Assembly: GCA_051652245.1 (NCBI GenBank)
Contig: JBOFTV010000032.1
Coordinates: forward strand, 4,661 to 68,660
Direction: 5' to 3'
Length of the DNA stretch: 64,000 nucleotides
Origin: BHER01 sp051652245
GTDB taxonomy: Bacteria; Bacillota_I; Bacilli_A; Culicoidibacterales; Culicoidibacteraceae
The position numbers and the translations under genes are program-made. Positions 44,558-54,395 of the stretch are shown here, in pieces. How positions within the stretch are numbered: position 1 is the first letter of the stretch; each line of letters opens with the position of its first letter. The notes beneath the pieces were generated by a model. It did no database searches, was not told where the DNA came from, and saw nothing but the letters and a program-made list of their open reading frames with translations.

Positions 44558-45835
44558 ATGCAAAAATTCATGGATCTACTAGAAGCTAAAATTCTTCCAA
44601 TAGCAAGCCGACTTACAACCGTCAAGTGGCTTAATGCCCTAAAAGATACAATGATTGCGATCATGCCATTTTTAATCATCGGTTCGCTTTTCCTGCTTGT
44701 TGCCTATTTCCCAATTCCTAATTGGAGTCAAATAGTGGGCAACATCTTTGGCCCAAACTGGGAAGCAACACTTACGACTGTTACGGATGCAACTTTTGGT
44801 ATGATGGGCTTTTTCATGCTTATTGGTGTCCCTTATAATTATGCAAAAGCGCTGAATGCTAACCCGATGATCAGCATGTTGCTAGCTGTTGCGGCATTTA
44901 TCGTCCTTATGCCCATTTCTGAGGGGATGATACCTGTTACTTGGATGAGTTCTAAGGGGATGTTAGTTAATATCATCATCTCAATTACTGTTACATTACT
45001 CTACATCAAAATTGATGCCTTGAAAATCGCACCAAAAATGCCTGATACCGTACCAACGGGTGTTACTAAATCATTTCAAGCACTCGTACCAATTTTCTTA
45101 ATTCTCACGCTGATGCTAATTTTGCGGATACTCATCCAATTTACAGCATACCCAACTGTCCATGACCTCTTATTTACGATTATTCAAGTGCCACTATTAA
45201 AACTGGGAGCAACCCTCCCTGCAACAATTTTTGCTGAATCAGTTGGCCAATTCCTCTGGTTTTTTGGTATTCATGGGAATGCAATTATCAGTGGCGTAAT
45301 GGACCCAATCTGGTTATCGCTTTCTGCAGAAAATCTGACTAATTTTCAAAATGGACTTGAGCCCGTCAACATCATCACAAAGCAATTCAAAGAAATTTAC
45401 ATGCAACTTGGGGGATCGGGTTCAACATTACCGTTGGTGGTATTACTGATTTTCTCAAAATCTAAACAATTGAAAACACTGGGATTATTAGCGTTGCCTG
45501 CCTCGCTATTTAACATCAATGAGCCAATCATCTTTGGCCTCCCAATCGTCTTAAATTCAATGCTCTTTATCCCCTGGATGATTACAACACCCGTTATTGC
45601 CACAGTTACTTATTTTGCAATGTCGTGGGGTCTTGTGGGAATTACAACGGGGATTACGATTCCGTGGACAACGCCAGTTATTGCCAGCGGATTTTTAGTT
45701 TCTGGTATCAGTGGTTCTGTTTTACAACTTGTACTCCTCTGCGTTGGTTTCCTTATTTATTTACCATTTTTCAAAATGATCGAAAAACAGAAAATCACCG
45801 AAGAAACGGGACTTCAACCATTAGATTTCGATTAA
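44558..45835 (+). CDS. PTS EIIC permease, cellobiose/lichenan type
   Basis: A 425-aa membrane protein of the lactose/cellobiose EIIC family (CelB/LicC), with about 10 membrane segments. Family blocks are the N-terminal amphipathic region ending TMIAIMPFLIIGSLFLL, WFFGIHGNAI, and FNINEPIIFGLPIVLN with the substrate-contacting Glu. It follows the RpiR gene by 4 bases. No EIIA or EIIB gene accompanies it, so general or distant components must supply phosphate. Confidence 0.92.
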   Translation: MQKFMDLLEAKILPIASRLTTVKWLNALKDTMIAIMPFLIIGSLFLLVAYFPIPNWSQIVGNIFGPNWEATLTTVTDATFGMMGFFMLIGVPYNYAKALNANPMISMLLAVAAFIVLMPISEGMIPVTWMSSKGMLVNIIISITVTLLYIKIDALKIAPKMPDTVPTGVTKSFQALVPIFLILTLMLILRILIQFTAYPTVHDLLFTIIQVPLLKLGATLPATIFAESVGQFLWFFGIHGNAIISGVMDPIWLSLSAENLTNFQNGLEPVNIITKQFKEIYMQLGGSGSTLPLVVLLIFSKSKQLKTLGLLALPASLFNINEPIIFGLPIVLNSMLFIPWMITTPVIATVTYFAMSWGLVGITTGITIPWTTPVIASGFLVSGISGSVLQLVLLCVGFLIYLPFFKMIEKQKITEETGLQPLDFD

Positions 45836-45853
45836 TTTGTTCTTTCTAACCGC

Positions 45854-45887
45854 AAAAAAAGGAAGTGATGACACACTTCCTTTTTTT
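45854..45887. terminator. Bidirectional terminator between convergent operons
   Basis: AAAAAAAGGAAGTG and its complement form a 14-bp perfect stem with a 6-base loop and A/T tracts on both sides, serving the EIIC gene (plus) and the helicase gene (minus). Confidence 0.9.
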
Positions 45888-45913
45888 GTTGTTAATTGTT
45901 AACTAGCTTACAA

Positions 45914-48900
45914 TCATTCAAATAAACCTAAAATTTCCGCTTCACTCAATTTGGTGAACACTTGTTGGTCATTATCAAATAGTTGGTCAAATAATTCTTG
46001 CTTTTTCTTTTTTAGTTCGAGAATTTTTTCTTCTATTGTATCTTTGGCAATCAGTTCATAGACTTGCACATTGTTTTTCTGTCCAAAGCGGTGGGCACGG
46101 TCAGTTGCTTGATTTTCAACTGAGGGGTTCCACCAGGGATCGATGTGGATAACAATGTCGGCACTCGTTAAATTAAGCCCCGTTCCCCCCGCTTTCAGCG
46201 AGAGGAGGAATACCGGAATTGCTTCGTCCTGATTAAATGTTTCAACCATTTCTAATCGCTTTTTACCCGGTGTCTGCCCATGTAAATAACAATAGGGTAA
46301 TGCTGCTTTTTCTAGCTTCTTACCAATAATTTCAAGCATTGACGTAAATTGTGAAAAAATTAAAACTTTATGCCCCCCCGAAATCGCATCATCTAACAAT
46401 TCCATCAACGTCTCAAGCTTCGTACTTCCACCCTCGTAATTTTCGATAAATAGTCCCGGATCTACACAGATTTGACGTAGACGCGTAAGCAATGCCAAAA
46501 TCTTAATCTGTGATTTATTAAAGCCAAATTCATTAACTTCTTTAGCAATGTCTTCTTTAACTTGTGCGAAATAATGGCGATAAACCGCTTCTTGCTTACT
46601 ATCCATATGACAGAAAATTGGTGTTTGCACTTTATCCGGTAAATCGGTTAAAACATCCTTTTTAAGGCGGCGCATAATAAAGGGGCTAATTTTCTCTTTA
46701 AACTTCCTCATAATTTGAACACCCTCTGTTGAACTCAGCTGCTTCGCAACATTTTCAACAAAATTACGATGCGTCCCTAAAAAGCCCGGCATCACGAAAT
46801 CAAAAATTGACCAGACTTCGGTTACATTATTTTCAAGTGGTGTCCCCGTTAAAGCAAATCGTTGTTCGGCTTGAATTAATTTTGTGCTTTTTGAGGCAAG
46901 TGTAATCGGATTTTTAATATGCTGGGCTTCGTCAATCACCATTAGCGCAAAGACGATTTCTTCATAATGTTTTTGATCACGTGCCAGTAATGGATAGGAT
47001 GTAATCACAATATCAGTTGCCGCTATTGCTCTAATATCCTTAATTCGCTCCGTTTGGTTACCCACAATTAATTTAACTTTAACCCCTTCAGCAAATTTAG
47101 TAAATTCACTTTCCCAGTTATATGTTAACGTTTTCGGGGCAACAATTAGTATCGGTTTTGTCCGTTTTAATGCTGAAATAAAAGTAATTAGCTGCAATGT
47201 TTTCCCAAGTCCCATGTCATCTGCTAAAATTCCGCCCATGTTATGCGCTGCCAATTGTTGTAACCAGTAGACACCAATTAGTTGGTATGGACGTAATATC
47301 TCCTTAAAGTGGGTCGATATTTTAGCTGGTGGACTTTCTAAATTAGCAATTGCTTTGACCATTTTATCAACTGATTTATCAATTATCACACTTTGCGTTC
47401 CCCGACTAATTGCCATTAGTTCATATGCTTCATAAGACGGTAGACGTAAGCGACCATTTCGGATTGTTTCAAAATCCGCCACTGCATCAAGCATACTTAA
47501 AACCTCGGTATCCTGACTTTTGGTTAAATCAAGCAACACTCCGGGTTTTACTTCGATATACTTTTTTTTCAAGCGATAGGCTTTCATAATTGCTGCCAAT
47601 TGCTCTTTTTCATCTTGGTCCATATCAAATTCCATATTCAATAATCCACCCGGTAGTAGAGATACACGCGCCTCCATTGACAATGATTTCTTTTCCATAA
47701 CACGCATCGATTCATCAATAAAAAAGGTCACTAACGGATGCAGCATTTGGGGCATTATCTCGCTAATAAAATCCAATGCCAAATACAAATCTTCCCAATA
47801 GAATTTCTTTTTAGTCACCAAAGTACCAGAAAGTGTGCGCCATTTCTCCATGAATTCAGCTTCAAAAAGTGTATCCCGAATCACCTTATTATCGCCTTTT
47901 TCTGTAAAGGGAGAGAATTTCTGTGCGCCATAATTAAATATTATTGTTGCCAGTGCAACCGCATCAATTTTCTCAATATGAACTGAAATATTAAGTGGCT
48001 CAACATTATATTTATTTTCAAGTTCCGGGGCAAGTTCCAGCTTGTGCGAAATTTTCTTAGCATTAGTAAGAACTTGGGGGATAGCTTGCTCCAAAACATC
48101 AACTTCCACCTCGCTAAACTGGCTTAATTCTTGGCTTAGTTGCATAAATTCTAATTGCTCTGCTGTAACTTTATAGATCTTCTTCTCAAAATTTGACACA
48201 AAATATTTCCCAAATAAAGCACCATTGCTAATTTTCTCCGTCGCAACCACCATCGCATAACCATCCGCTTTCATTTTCAACGCCATTGGTAACTCAAATG
48301 ACTGCGCCGTTGCCGTAATATTTTTCCACACAGTTCCCCAGCAGTCAAATTCAACAGCCTGCTCATGCTTACTTAAAATCGCAAATAATAAGCCAAATGT
48401 CTCTTCATCCAGGATTGTTGCACGGAGCTTTTGAAAATTATAAAGCCTAGGCGAAACCAATTCCAATATGGGAAAAAAGGCCAGAAGCTCAACGCCCACA
48501 GCATCAAATTGTAACAAGCCTAAATCAACGTGCTTTTTAGGCGTTATCCGAAATTCCGCAGATTGCTTCCCGAGTGCCGTTCTAAATTCCGCCAAATTTT
48601 TAATTATCGCTTTATTTTTACCCCAATACAGCCGAATTTTAATTGCATACGTATTCATTTGATAATAATTATCACAGGTAGCAGCGATGATAAACTCAAA
48701 TCTTGCCGGAATTTTAGCAGCCAAATCAACGGGCTTCGTTATTGACTGTTTTGTGAGTAAATAGCTCAAACGCTCTTGTTTTTTCTCAATTTCCTTCTGC
48801 TGTTGAACTTCTTGGAGCAGATTGTAGAAATTTGTTACATCCGTGTATTCGCTTTTTTCCAAATGGGCGAGGTCGAATAATTCACGAAACTCAGGGATAA

Positions 48901-49276
48901 ATCTCATATTTGTGTTTGACTTGAAAAGGGCTATGCAGTAGTCATAGGACATCAGATCTTCATAAATTCCCGCCTTGGGTTTGAACTCCTCCGCGTTTAG
49001 TAGTAGCATTAAAATATGCTCACATGTTCCCAATTTTTTAAACGCCTTACAGCTACAGTGGGACATATCAGAAATCTTCTCTTCCGTAAAATAGACAGTC
49101 GTGCTTTCATATTTAGGCACATAACTCATACCATCCATATAATAATAGTGTGTAATTGGCGAATACTCAATTCGATTTAGGACGTTATGAACATTTCGTT
49201 CTGCCGCTTTCTTCAGTTTAGCAAACTGCCCCTCTGATAGATGCTTGTCAAAATAGCGCTGGATGATTTCCTTCAT
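45914..49276 (-). CDS. SNF2-family helicase with N-terminal SWIM zinc finger
   Basis: A 1120-aa DNA translocase. The SWIM finger is at residues 74-87 (CSC, then CEH). A bacterial SNF2-associated middle region follows, and the C-terminal half has the full helicase set: DDMGLGKT (motif I), VIDEAQHIKN (DEAQ box), ALTGTPLENN (III), LLSLKAGGTGLNLT (V) and QATDRAHRFGQ (VI). Such proteins are common in Bacillota and remodel protein-DNA complexes or assist stalled RNA polymerase. It lies next to the Wadjet operon on the same strand, 83 bases downstream of jetD, so a defence role is possible but not shown. Confidence 0.93.
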   Translation of the reverse strand: MKEIIQRYFDKHLSEGQFAKLKKAAERNVHNVLNRIEYSPITHYYYMDGMSYVPKYESTTVYFTEEKISDMSHCSCKAFKKLGTCEHILMLLLNAEEFKPKAGIYEDLMSYDYCIALFKSNTNMRFIPEFRELFDLAHLEKSEYTDVTNFYNLLQEVQQQKEIEKKQERLSYLLTKQSITKPVDLAAKIPARFEFIIAATCDNYYQMNTYAIKIRLYWGKNKAIIKNLAEFRTALGKQSAEFRITPKKHVDLGLLQFDAVGVELLAFFPILELVSPRLYNFQKLRATILDEETFGLLFAILSKHEQAVEFDCWGTVWKNITATAQSFELPMALKMKADGYAMVVATEKISNGALFGKYFVSNFEKKIYKVTAEQLEFMQLSQELSQFSEVEVDVLEQAIPQVLTNAKKISHKLELAPELENKYNVEPLNISVHIEKIDAVALATIIFNYGAQKFSPFTEKGDNKVIRDTLFEAEFMEKWRTLSGTLVTKKKFYWEDLYLALDFISEIMPQMLHPLVTFFIDESMRVMEKKSLSMEARVSLLPGGLLNMEFDMDQDEKEQLAAIMKAYRLKKKYIEVKPGVLLDLTKSQDTEVLSMLDAVADFETIRNGRLRLPSYEAYELMAISRGTQSVIIDKSVDKMVKAIANLESPPAKISTHFKEILRPYQLIGVYWLQQLAAHNMGGILADDMGLGKTLQLITFISALKRTKPILIVAPKTLTYNWESEFTKFAEGVKVKLIVGNQTERIKDIRAIAATDIVITSYPLLARDQKHYEEIVFALMVIDEAQHIKNPITLASKSTKLIQAEQRFALTGTPLENNVTEVWSIFDFVMPGFLGTHRNFVENVAKQLSSTEGVQIMRKFKEKISPFIMRRLKKDVLTDLPDKVQTPIFCHMDSKQEAVYRHYFAQVKEDIAKEVNEFGFNKSQIKILALLTRLRQICVDPGLFIENYEGGSTKLETLMELLDDAISGGHKVLIFSQFTSMLEIIGKKLEKAALPYCYLHGQTPGKKRLEMVETFNQDEAIPVFLLSLKAGGTGLNLTSADIVIHIDPWWNPSVENQATDRAHRFGQKNNVQVYELIAKDTIEEKILELKKKKQELFDQLFDNDQQVFTKLSEAEILGLFE

Positions 49277-49359
49277 TATAAATACTCCTTTTTATCGATA
49301 TAAGCTTAATTATACCACAATTATCCGCCTAATAGCGCCCAAGCAAGCCACTCTTTTTT

Positions 49360-50565
49360 TTAAAAGAAATCGTCACCCTCCACGATTTCTTGTTCTAATT
49401 TAATATTGTGCTTCAACATATGCGTGATAACTTGGTTAAACAGTTGATTACTTTTCAGTTTTTCTAAACGTATTTGATCATTAGTTGTTAATGGTTTTGT
49501 ATAGCTTGCATATTTAATTAATGTCGCCTTATCCATCCAAAGTGGCCTAAAGGGAATTTTTGTTTTAGCACATAAATGCTCAAATATTTGAAAGCCACCC
49601 GCATCAATATCGCCAAAATGATAATATTCCGCCTCTGGAATCGCCTTATATAGCTTAAGCAGTAGACTCCTCCGGATCGTATTATGGTAGCCACCCAAGT
49701 AGACAACTAGCGTACTGGGTGCATTAAAGGCAAAAAAGGAAGTCAAATTTTCAACCGTAATCACTCGCTTAATCCGCTGACTTGGAATTGTTATTTGCGG
49801 AATACTCCGCGAACAAATCCCGATTTCTTGAGCAACCTTGACTAAATTAATTTCTTGCTGATTTACCCAAAAATTAAGCTCGCCTTTAAGATAAACAAAT
49901 CCCGGATGCTTCACAATATTAAATTGTGAAAGTAACTCATCATTCGAAAGCGCCGCTTCATCCCCGCCCCTAAGTCTTAGTGCTGCACAAATTTTCGCCT
50001 CCAACTGCTCAAAGCGCTTGCTATCGCCCAAAACCCTCAATGAAAAAACACGCTTACTCTCCTCAAATTCTAAGATGTCAAGCTCTTCTAGAACCCTAAA
50101 TATTTCTTCAATATTTGCCCTGCTCCTCGTGCCAATTAAACTTACGACTGATTTATAAGACCTTAATTTTTCTAGTAGCTCCTGCTTAAAGAGTCTAACT
50201 GCTTCTGTCGAACTCGAAGTCCCTTCCAAAAATGTAATCAAGGCCTGCTCCTGCTCCCTAATATTTAGTCGCCCAATTTTCTGATATGCCGCATCAATAT
50301 TTGCTAAGACTAACTTAACATGCGTAATCTGCTCTTCCTGATCGCTAATTACACTAATTAATTGCTCATTGACTAGCACTTCTAATGCCATATTCTGCGA
50401 AAATTTTTCTTCCAAACCACTACTTAGCATATACTTTGGAAAAATAAGGCTAATCTTTACACCATTTTTAGGCGGCTGTCCGCCTCCTTTAGAGGCATTG
50501 CTATTTTCATATTGTCCGAGTAATTTATGAAGCACCTGCTCAATATTAGTTTTCCTGTTGCCCAT
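49360..50565 (-). CDS. jetD: Wadjet nuclease subunit JetD (Toprim)
   Basis: A 401-aa protein with an N-terminal DUF3322-like region and a C-terminal Toprim domain. The metal-binding motif is HFGDIDAGGFQIFEH (Asp319 and Asp321). A preceding glutamate in VITVEN and LVVYLGG fit the Toprim core. In Wadjet, JetD cleaves small circular DNA after loop extrusion by JetABC. The start overlaps jetC by 20 bases. An N-terminal low-complexity segment (NASKGGGQPPKN) may be a linker. Confidence 0.88.
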   Translation of the reverse strand: MGNRKTNIEQVLHKLLGQYENSNASKGGGQPPKNGVKISLIFPKYMLSSGLEEKFSQNMALEVLVNEQLISVISDQEEQITHVKLVLANIDAAYQKIGRLNIREQEQALITFLEGTSSSTEAVRLFKQELLEKLRSYKSVVSLIGTRSRANIEEIFRVLEELDILEFEESKRVFSLRVLGDSKRFEQLEAKICAALRLRGGDEAALSNDELLSQFNIVKHPGFVYLKGELNFWVNQQEINLVKVAQEIGICSRSIPQITIPSQRIKRVITVENLTSFFAFNAPSTLVVYLGGYHNTIRRSLLLKLYKAIPEAEYYHFGDIDAGGFQIFEHLCAKTKIPFRPLWMDKATLIKYASYTKPLTTNDQIRLEKLKSNQLFNQVITHMLKHNIKLEQEIVEGDDFF

Positions 50566-53500
50566 TTTTGATAAACTCCTTTAAATATACCTGATTATTA
50601 TTTTTAACTAATGTTAAAACCGTATCAACATAAGGGGTAATCGTCTGAATTCTACTTGGTGGAACAGCGATAACAACTTGAATATTAAGTTCATGATAGA
50701 ACCTCATCATTGCATCAATTCGTGACTCATCCATATTATTAAATGCCTCATCAAATAAAACAACACAACCAGAATCTTCAACACCATTATTTTTCAATAA
50801 TTGCTCAAAACTTGCGGCAATAATTACGTAAAATGGCGTTTGTGTTTCGCCCCCTGATTTCTCTTTATTTACTTTTGAAAAATAAGTTACCTGATTTTTG
50901 TCATTCGTTATTTTGATATCATACGCCATATAATAACGATAATCTAAATACTTTTCGAGAATCTTCTCATTTTGACTATCATCATCCACACTGCTTAATG
51001 TTTCAAAAAGATCATTCATAATTTTGCGATTCTGCTCACTTAACGTCGAAATGAAAAGATTATCTTGATAGTGATCTTGTCCCGACATGACAATATCATA
51101 ATATTCACGGTGACTAATTGATTTACTCGGCCCAAAAACAAACTCGTACCGCTCGTTGTCTGTTCCAAACATCTTCGTTTTCAAATTTTCATTAAGCTGC
51201 TTTAAATTATTTTTCGCCATTTTTATCTTCACCCGTAATTGTGAAATAAAGGCCTCTTGAAATGACTGTTCACATTTTAATTGCGCATCTTTGACAGCTT
51301 CCCGACTTTTCTCAATCTCGATACTTTCAATTAAATAGCACTGCTGCATATAAGTATCAATTTCATCCAATACCTCACCAAAACCTAGATTCGTAAAGCT
51401 ATTAAAAGCTCTCATCGCCTGAATAACAACGATTTTCTGCTCCATCATTGCTAATTCTGCCTGTGTTTTCCGTCGCTGCGCACGCTCTTGCATTGCTGTA
51501 AAATTAGCATTATAGCGGCTATAAGCCTTCAGATAATCCTTTTTAACTTGTTCCCATATTTCAGGGTATTTTTGTTTTTGGTGTTCAACTTGCTTTAAGG
51601 CCTCTTGAGAAGGTTGTGCTAATTGCGCTAATTTTTCTAACGCCTTGACGATATCATTTTCTGCTACCGCTTTTTGACCGGCAATATTCGCTATTTTAGC
51701 TGTTAAGGCTCTTGTTGTCTCCTTAATTTCCGTTAATTGTTTTTGCATTGTTGCCCATGACGGATCATCATTTAGTTCAGCTAATTGTGTGCCAAAGATT
51801 GCTATTTTGGCTACTATTTCATGGTATTGCTCAACTATTGCGCCATTTTTTAAAATTTGAGGGCAATTATTTGTTGCCACTAGGAGCAGAATTGCTTCCG
51901 CATTGCCTAATAGTTGATTTTCACTGATTTTATGCTTTTCTAATGAAGCTAACCTAAGAATTGCTTCCTTTAATTGTGTTTCCAGCGCCTTTTGACCAAT
52001 ATAAGGCTTCTGATAAATATGCGGATTTATCGCACTGACGCTAAACTTACTGTAGAGCATACAAGTACTGGTAATTGCCCGCTGATGATTTCGTAAATCA
52101 CCCAAATTAGCAACGCAAATAACATCATTTAATAAAAAATTTGCATAATGCCTTGCATGTTGTGTCGTTGTTTTAACAAGATTTGCGAGGGAATCTTTCC
52201 CTGTTGTTGAAAATGCGGCTAATTTCTGACAATCAACAATAGCAACGCCATATAGCCCTTTTTTCTGTTTTTGTTGCTCATATAATTCTAACGCTTTCGC
52301 AAAATATTGAGGCTCAATTAAAAGATTAAATCGCTGGGTATTTAAATACCCCTCAATGGCATCACGCCAAACTTCATCTTTGATTTCAAGGTATTCACAA
52401 AATGGTTTAATGCTAATTTGTTCGCCAAATTCTTTGGTTAACCCTTCATTAAGAACCTCAATTAAGGTGCGAACATTTACGGGATACTCGAATTTCTTCG
52501 TTTTTAAGAGGCTAATTGTCTGATTGATATCACTGATATTTTGTGATAACTGCCTCAAATTTTCCCTACTAGTATGCCTTTGTTCAAACTGCTCCGCTTG
52601 TTGCTTGCGTGAATAATCATCAATTTCTGTCAATAATTCAATCACTTGCTCTGGATTCTGACTAATCATTTTCGGTGCTACTGTCAATAGCTCCTGTTTA
52701 AGTCCCAAGTTAAGCCCCAATTCCTGTGATTGTTGAACACCAACTAAGAATTCTTGATATCCTGCATGCAAGCGAATATGTTCTTTTTCACTAATTGCCA
52801 ATTTCTGTTCTAATTCCTTGATTCTGATATACGACTCGTTATTTCCTAACTGATTAGAAACCGTCATCCACTCTTCCTCTAACTGGATTCGCTCAATCTC
52901 ATTGCCCTTATTCTGATTACCTAAAACCGTGACACTAACGTTATTTTTGGCGACTACTTCCTCATTTTTCCTTATCTTCTCGTTTAATTCCTCAGCCTTC
53001 GTATAAATGAAAAGGGAAGCAGCCTGATCAATATTCCCTTCAATTTCCTGATAAACCTTATAGGTGCTACCAACTTCGCCTAGTAAAACCAACCGCTCCT
53101 GCTGATTTTTAAGTACCTTATCAAATTCACGATACTTCCTAATATTCCCCTGGAGACTCTCAACTTTCAAATTATCCTTCACCAACAGAAAATCAAAAAT
53201 AAAATCATTCAACTCATTAATCGGCTTAAACGCAAGTGCCCTTGGAATCAGCTCAAAATACTTAGCTTGCACACCTAACGCTTGACTAAACATCATTTTA
53301 ACTTCTCGAAGCTTATCCCGATAAACCAAAGTAATCCCCTGCTGCTCAAAATAACCAACAAACTCCTTCCACCGCCGCGCCCGATTCTCAAAAATAAAAA
53401 AATCCTCATCCAAACGAACATCGTAAATTGTATAAAACCGCTCCGTTTTTTGATTTGATTCATTCAGCTCAAAAACACAGCCCAACACCTGATAAATGCC

Positions 53501-53800
53501 CGTTTGCTCATCATAATACTCCAAAGCAAGATGTGTCGTCACATCACCATCGCGCAGAAATTCCTGCCCCTCGATTCCTAATTTTCCGCGGATATAGCCT
53601 TTAAGATCACGTTTAGCTGTAACATTTGCTGCCATATTAAATTTAGCAGTTCCACCCGTCAACAAATATTGCATCGCATCAATTAACGTCGACTTTCCAC
53701 TACCATTTTCCCCCGTAAGCAAAGTATTACCCCTGATATCGACTAATTTATTAGTAAACATATGCCAATTAATCAACTGCATTCTTGTCATCTTCTTCAT
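50546..53800 (-). CDS. jetC: Wadjet SMC-like ATPase JetC (MukB-like)
   Basis: A 1084-aa SMC-like motor. Walker A is TGENGSGKST (29-38). Long coiled-coil arms rich in Gln, Glu and Lys fill about 230-930, interrupted by a hinge region near 460-640. The signature-like NKEKSGGETQ (near residue 960) and Walker B VVLFDEAFNNMDE (near 1015) close the head. It forms dimers with JetA and JetB that extrude plasmid DNA loops. It overlaps jetB by 32 bases and jetD by 20, so subunit ratios are translationally coupled. Confidence 0.93.
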   Translation of the reverse strand: MKKMTRMQLINWHMFTNKLVDIRGNTLLTGENGSGKSTLIDAMQYLLTGGTAKFNMAANVTAKRDLKGYIRGKLGIEGQEFLRDGDVTTHLALEYYDEQTGIYQVLGCVFELNESNQKTERFYTIYDVRLDEDFFIFENRARRWKEFVGYFEQQGITLVYRDKLREVKMMFSQALGVQAKYFELIPRALAFKPINELNDFIFDFLLVKDNLKVESLQGNIRKYREFDKVLKNQQERLVLLGEVGSTYKVYQEIEGNIDQAASLFIYTKAEELNEKIRKNEEVVAKNNVSVTVLGNQNKGNEIERIQLEEEWMTVSNQLGNNESYIRIKELEQKLAISEKEHIRLHAGYQEFLVGVQQSQELGLNLGLKQELLTVAPKMISQNPEQVIELLTEIDDYSRKQQAEQFEQRHTSRENLRQLSQNISDINQTISLLKTKKFEYPVNVRTLIEVLNEGLTKEFGEQISIKPFCEYLEIKDEVWRDAIEGYLNTQRFNLLIEPQYFAKALELYEQQKQKKGLYGVAIVDCQKLAAFSTTGKDSLANLVKTTTQHARHYANFLLNDVICVANLGDLRNHQRAITSTCMLYSKFSVSAINPHIYQKPYIGQKALETQLKEAILRLASLEKHKISENQLLGNAEAILLLVATNNCPQILKNGAIVEQYHEIVAKIAIFGTQLAELNDDPSWATMQKQLTEIKETTRALTAKIANIAGQKAVAENDIVKALEKLAQLAQPSQEALKQVEHQKQKYPEIWEQVKKDYLKAYSRYNANFTAMQERAQRRKTQAELAMMEQKIVVIQAMRAFNSFTNLGFGEVLDEIDTYMQQCYLIESIEIEKSREAVKDAQLKCEQSFQEAFISQLRVKIKMAKNNLKQLNENLKTKMFGTDNERYEFVFGPSKSISHREYYDIVMSGQDHYQDNLFISTLSEQNRKIMNDLFETLSSVDDDSQNEKILEKYLDYRYYMAYDIKITNDKNQVTYFSKVNKEKSGGETQTPFYVIIAASFEQLLKNNGVEDSGCVVLFDEAFNNMDESRIDAMMRFYHELNIQVVIAVPPSRIQTITPYVDTVLTLVKNNNQVYLKEFIKNGQQEN

Positions 53801-54395
53801 TCAATTTTCCCTCCCCTTTTAGGTATAATTTCAATTGTTTATCAATAGCATCGATTTTTTCGATCGGAATAATATATAAAATCGTTGGATAGAGTGTAAT
53901 CGTTGCATCCTCTTCGTCAATTTTACCATTAAGTTGACAAATATTATAGCGTTTAAATAGCGCTAAAGCATCTTTTAGCTCAGTCTTCTTAAGCCTTCCT
54001 GTTGTTAGTCCGACCTCTTCAATTGCGCTAATCAATTCTTCAACAGACGTAATAATCCCTTTATGCTGGGCAATCTGCTGCATCTTTTGGTGATATATTT
54101 TTCTTAATAATAGCAATAACACCGACTCAAATTTTTTAAATTGCAAGTGATTATAATTTTGCGTACTCACCAAACTAATCAATTCATCATATTCAAAATA
54201 CTGTAACTCATAATCAAGTACAGCAAAATATTTCTTATACAACCTTAGATAATTGACAATAAAAAAGTAATCCGACCGATCTTTTTCAATTAATCTTGTC
54301 AGATAATTGACACTTAATAGCTTATTAGCAATCCGTGAAAATTCCTTCTTCTTTGTCTCTGATAACTTATCATATTCCTGTTCAAAACCATTCAT
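53769..54395 (-). CDS. jetB: Wadjet subunit JetB (DUF4194, MukE-like)
   Basis: A 208-aa protein mostly of predicted winged-helix type, with LSVNYLTRLIEKDRSDYFFI and EYDELISLVS patterns seen in DUF4194. Near the end, an acidic tail (EEDDKN) overlaps the start of jetC. In the complex it bridges the JetA kleisin and JetC heads, like MukE. Gene order A-B-C-D and size support the call more than single residues do. Confidence 0.85.
   Translation of the reverse strand: MNGFEQEYDKLSETKKKEFSRIANKLLSVNYLTRLIEKDRSDYFFIVNYLRLYKKYFAVLDYELQYFEYDELISLVSTQNYNHLQFKKFESVLLLLLRKIYHQKMQQIAQHKGIITSVEELISAIEEVGLTTGRLKKTELKDALALFKRYNICQLNGKIDEEDATITLYPTILYIIPIEKIDAIDKQLKLYLKGEGKLNEEDDKNAVD

Noticed and set aside
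50546..54395. Frameshifts in the Wadjet operon suggested by gene overlaps
   Set aside because: Overlaps of 1, 32 and 20 bases leave every protein complete with its motifs. This is ordinary translational coupling.
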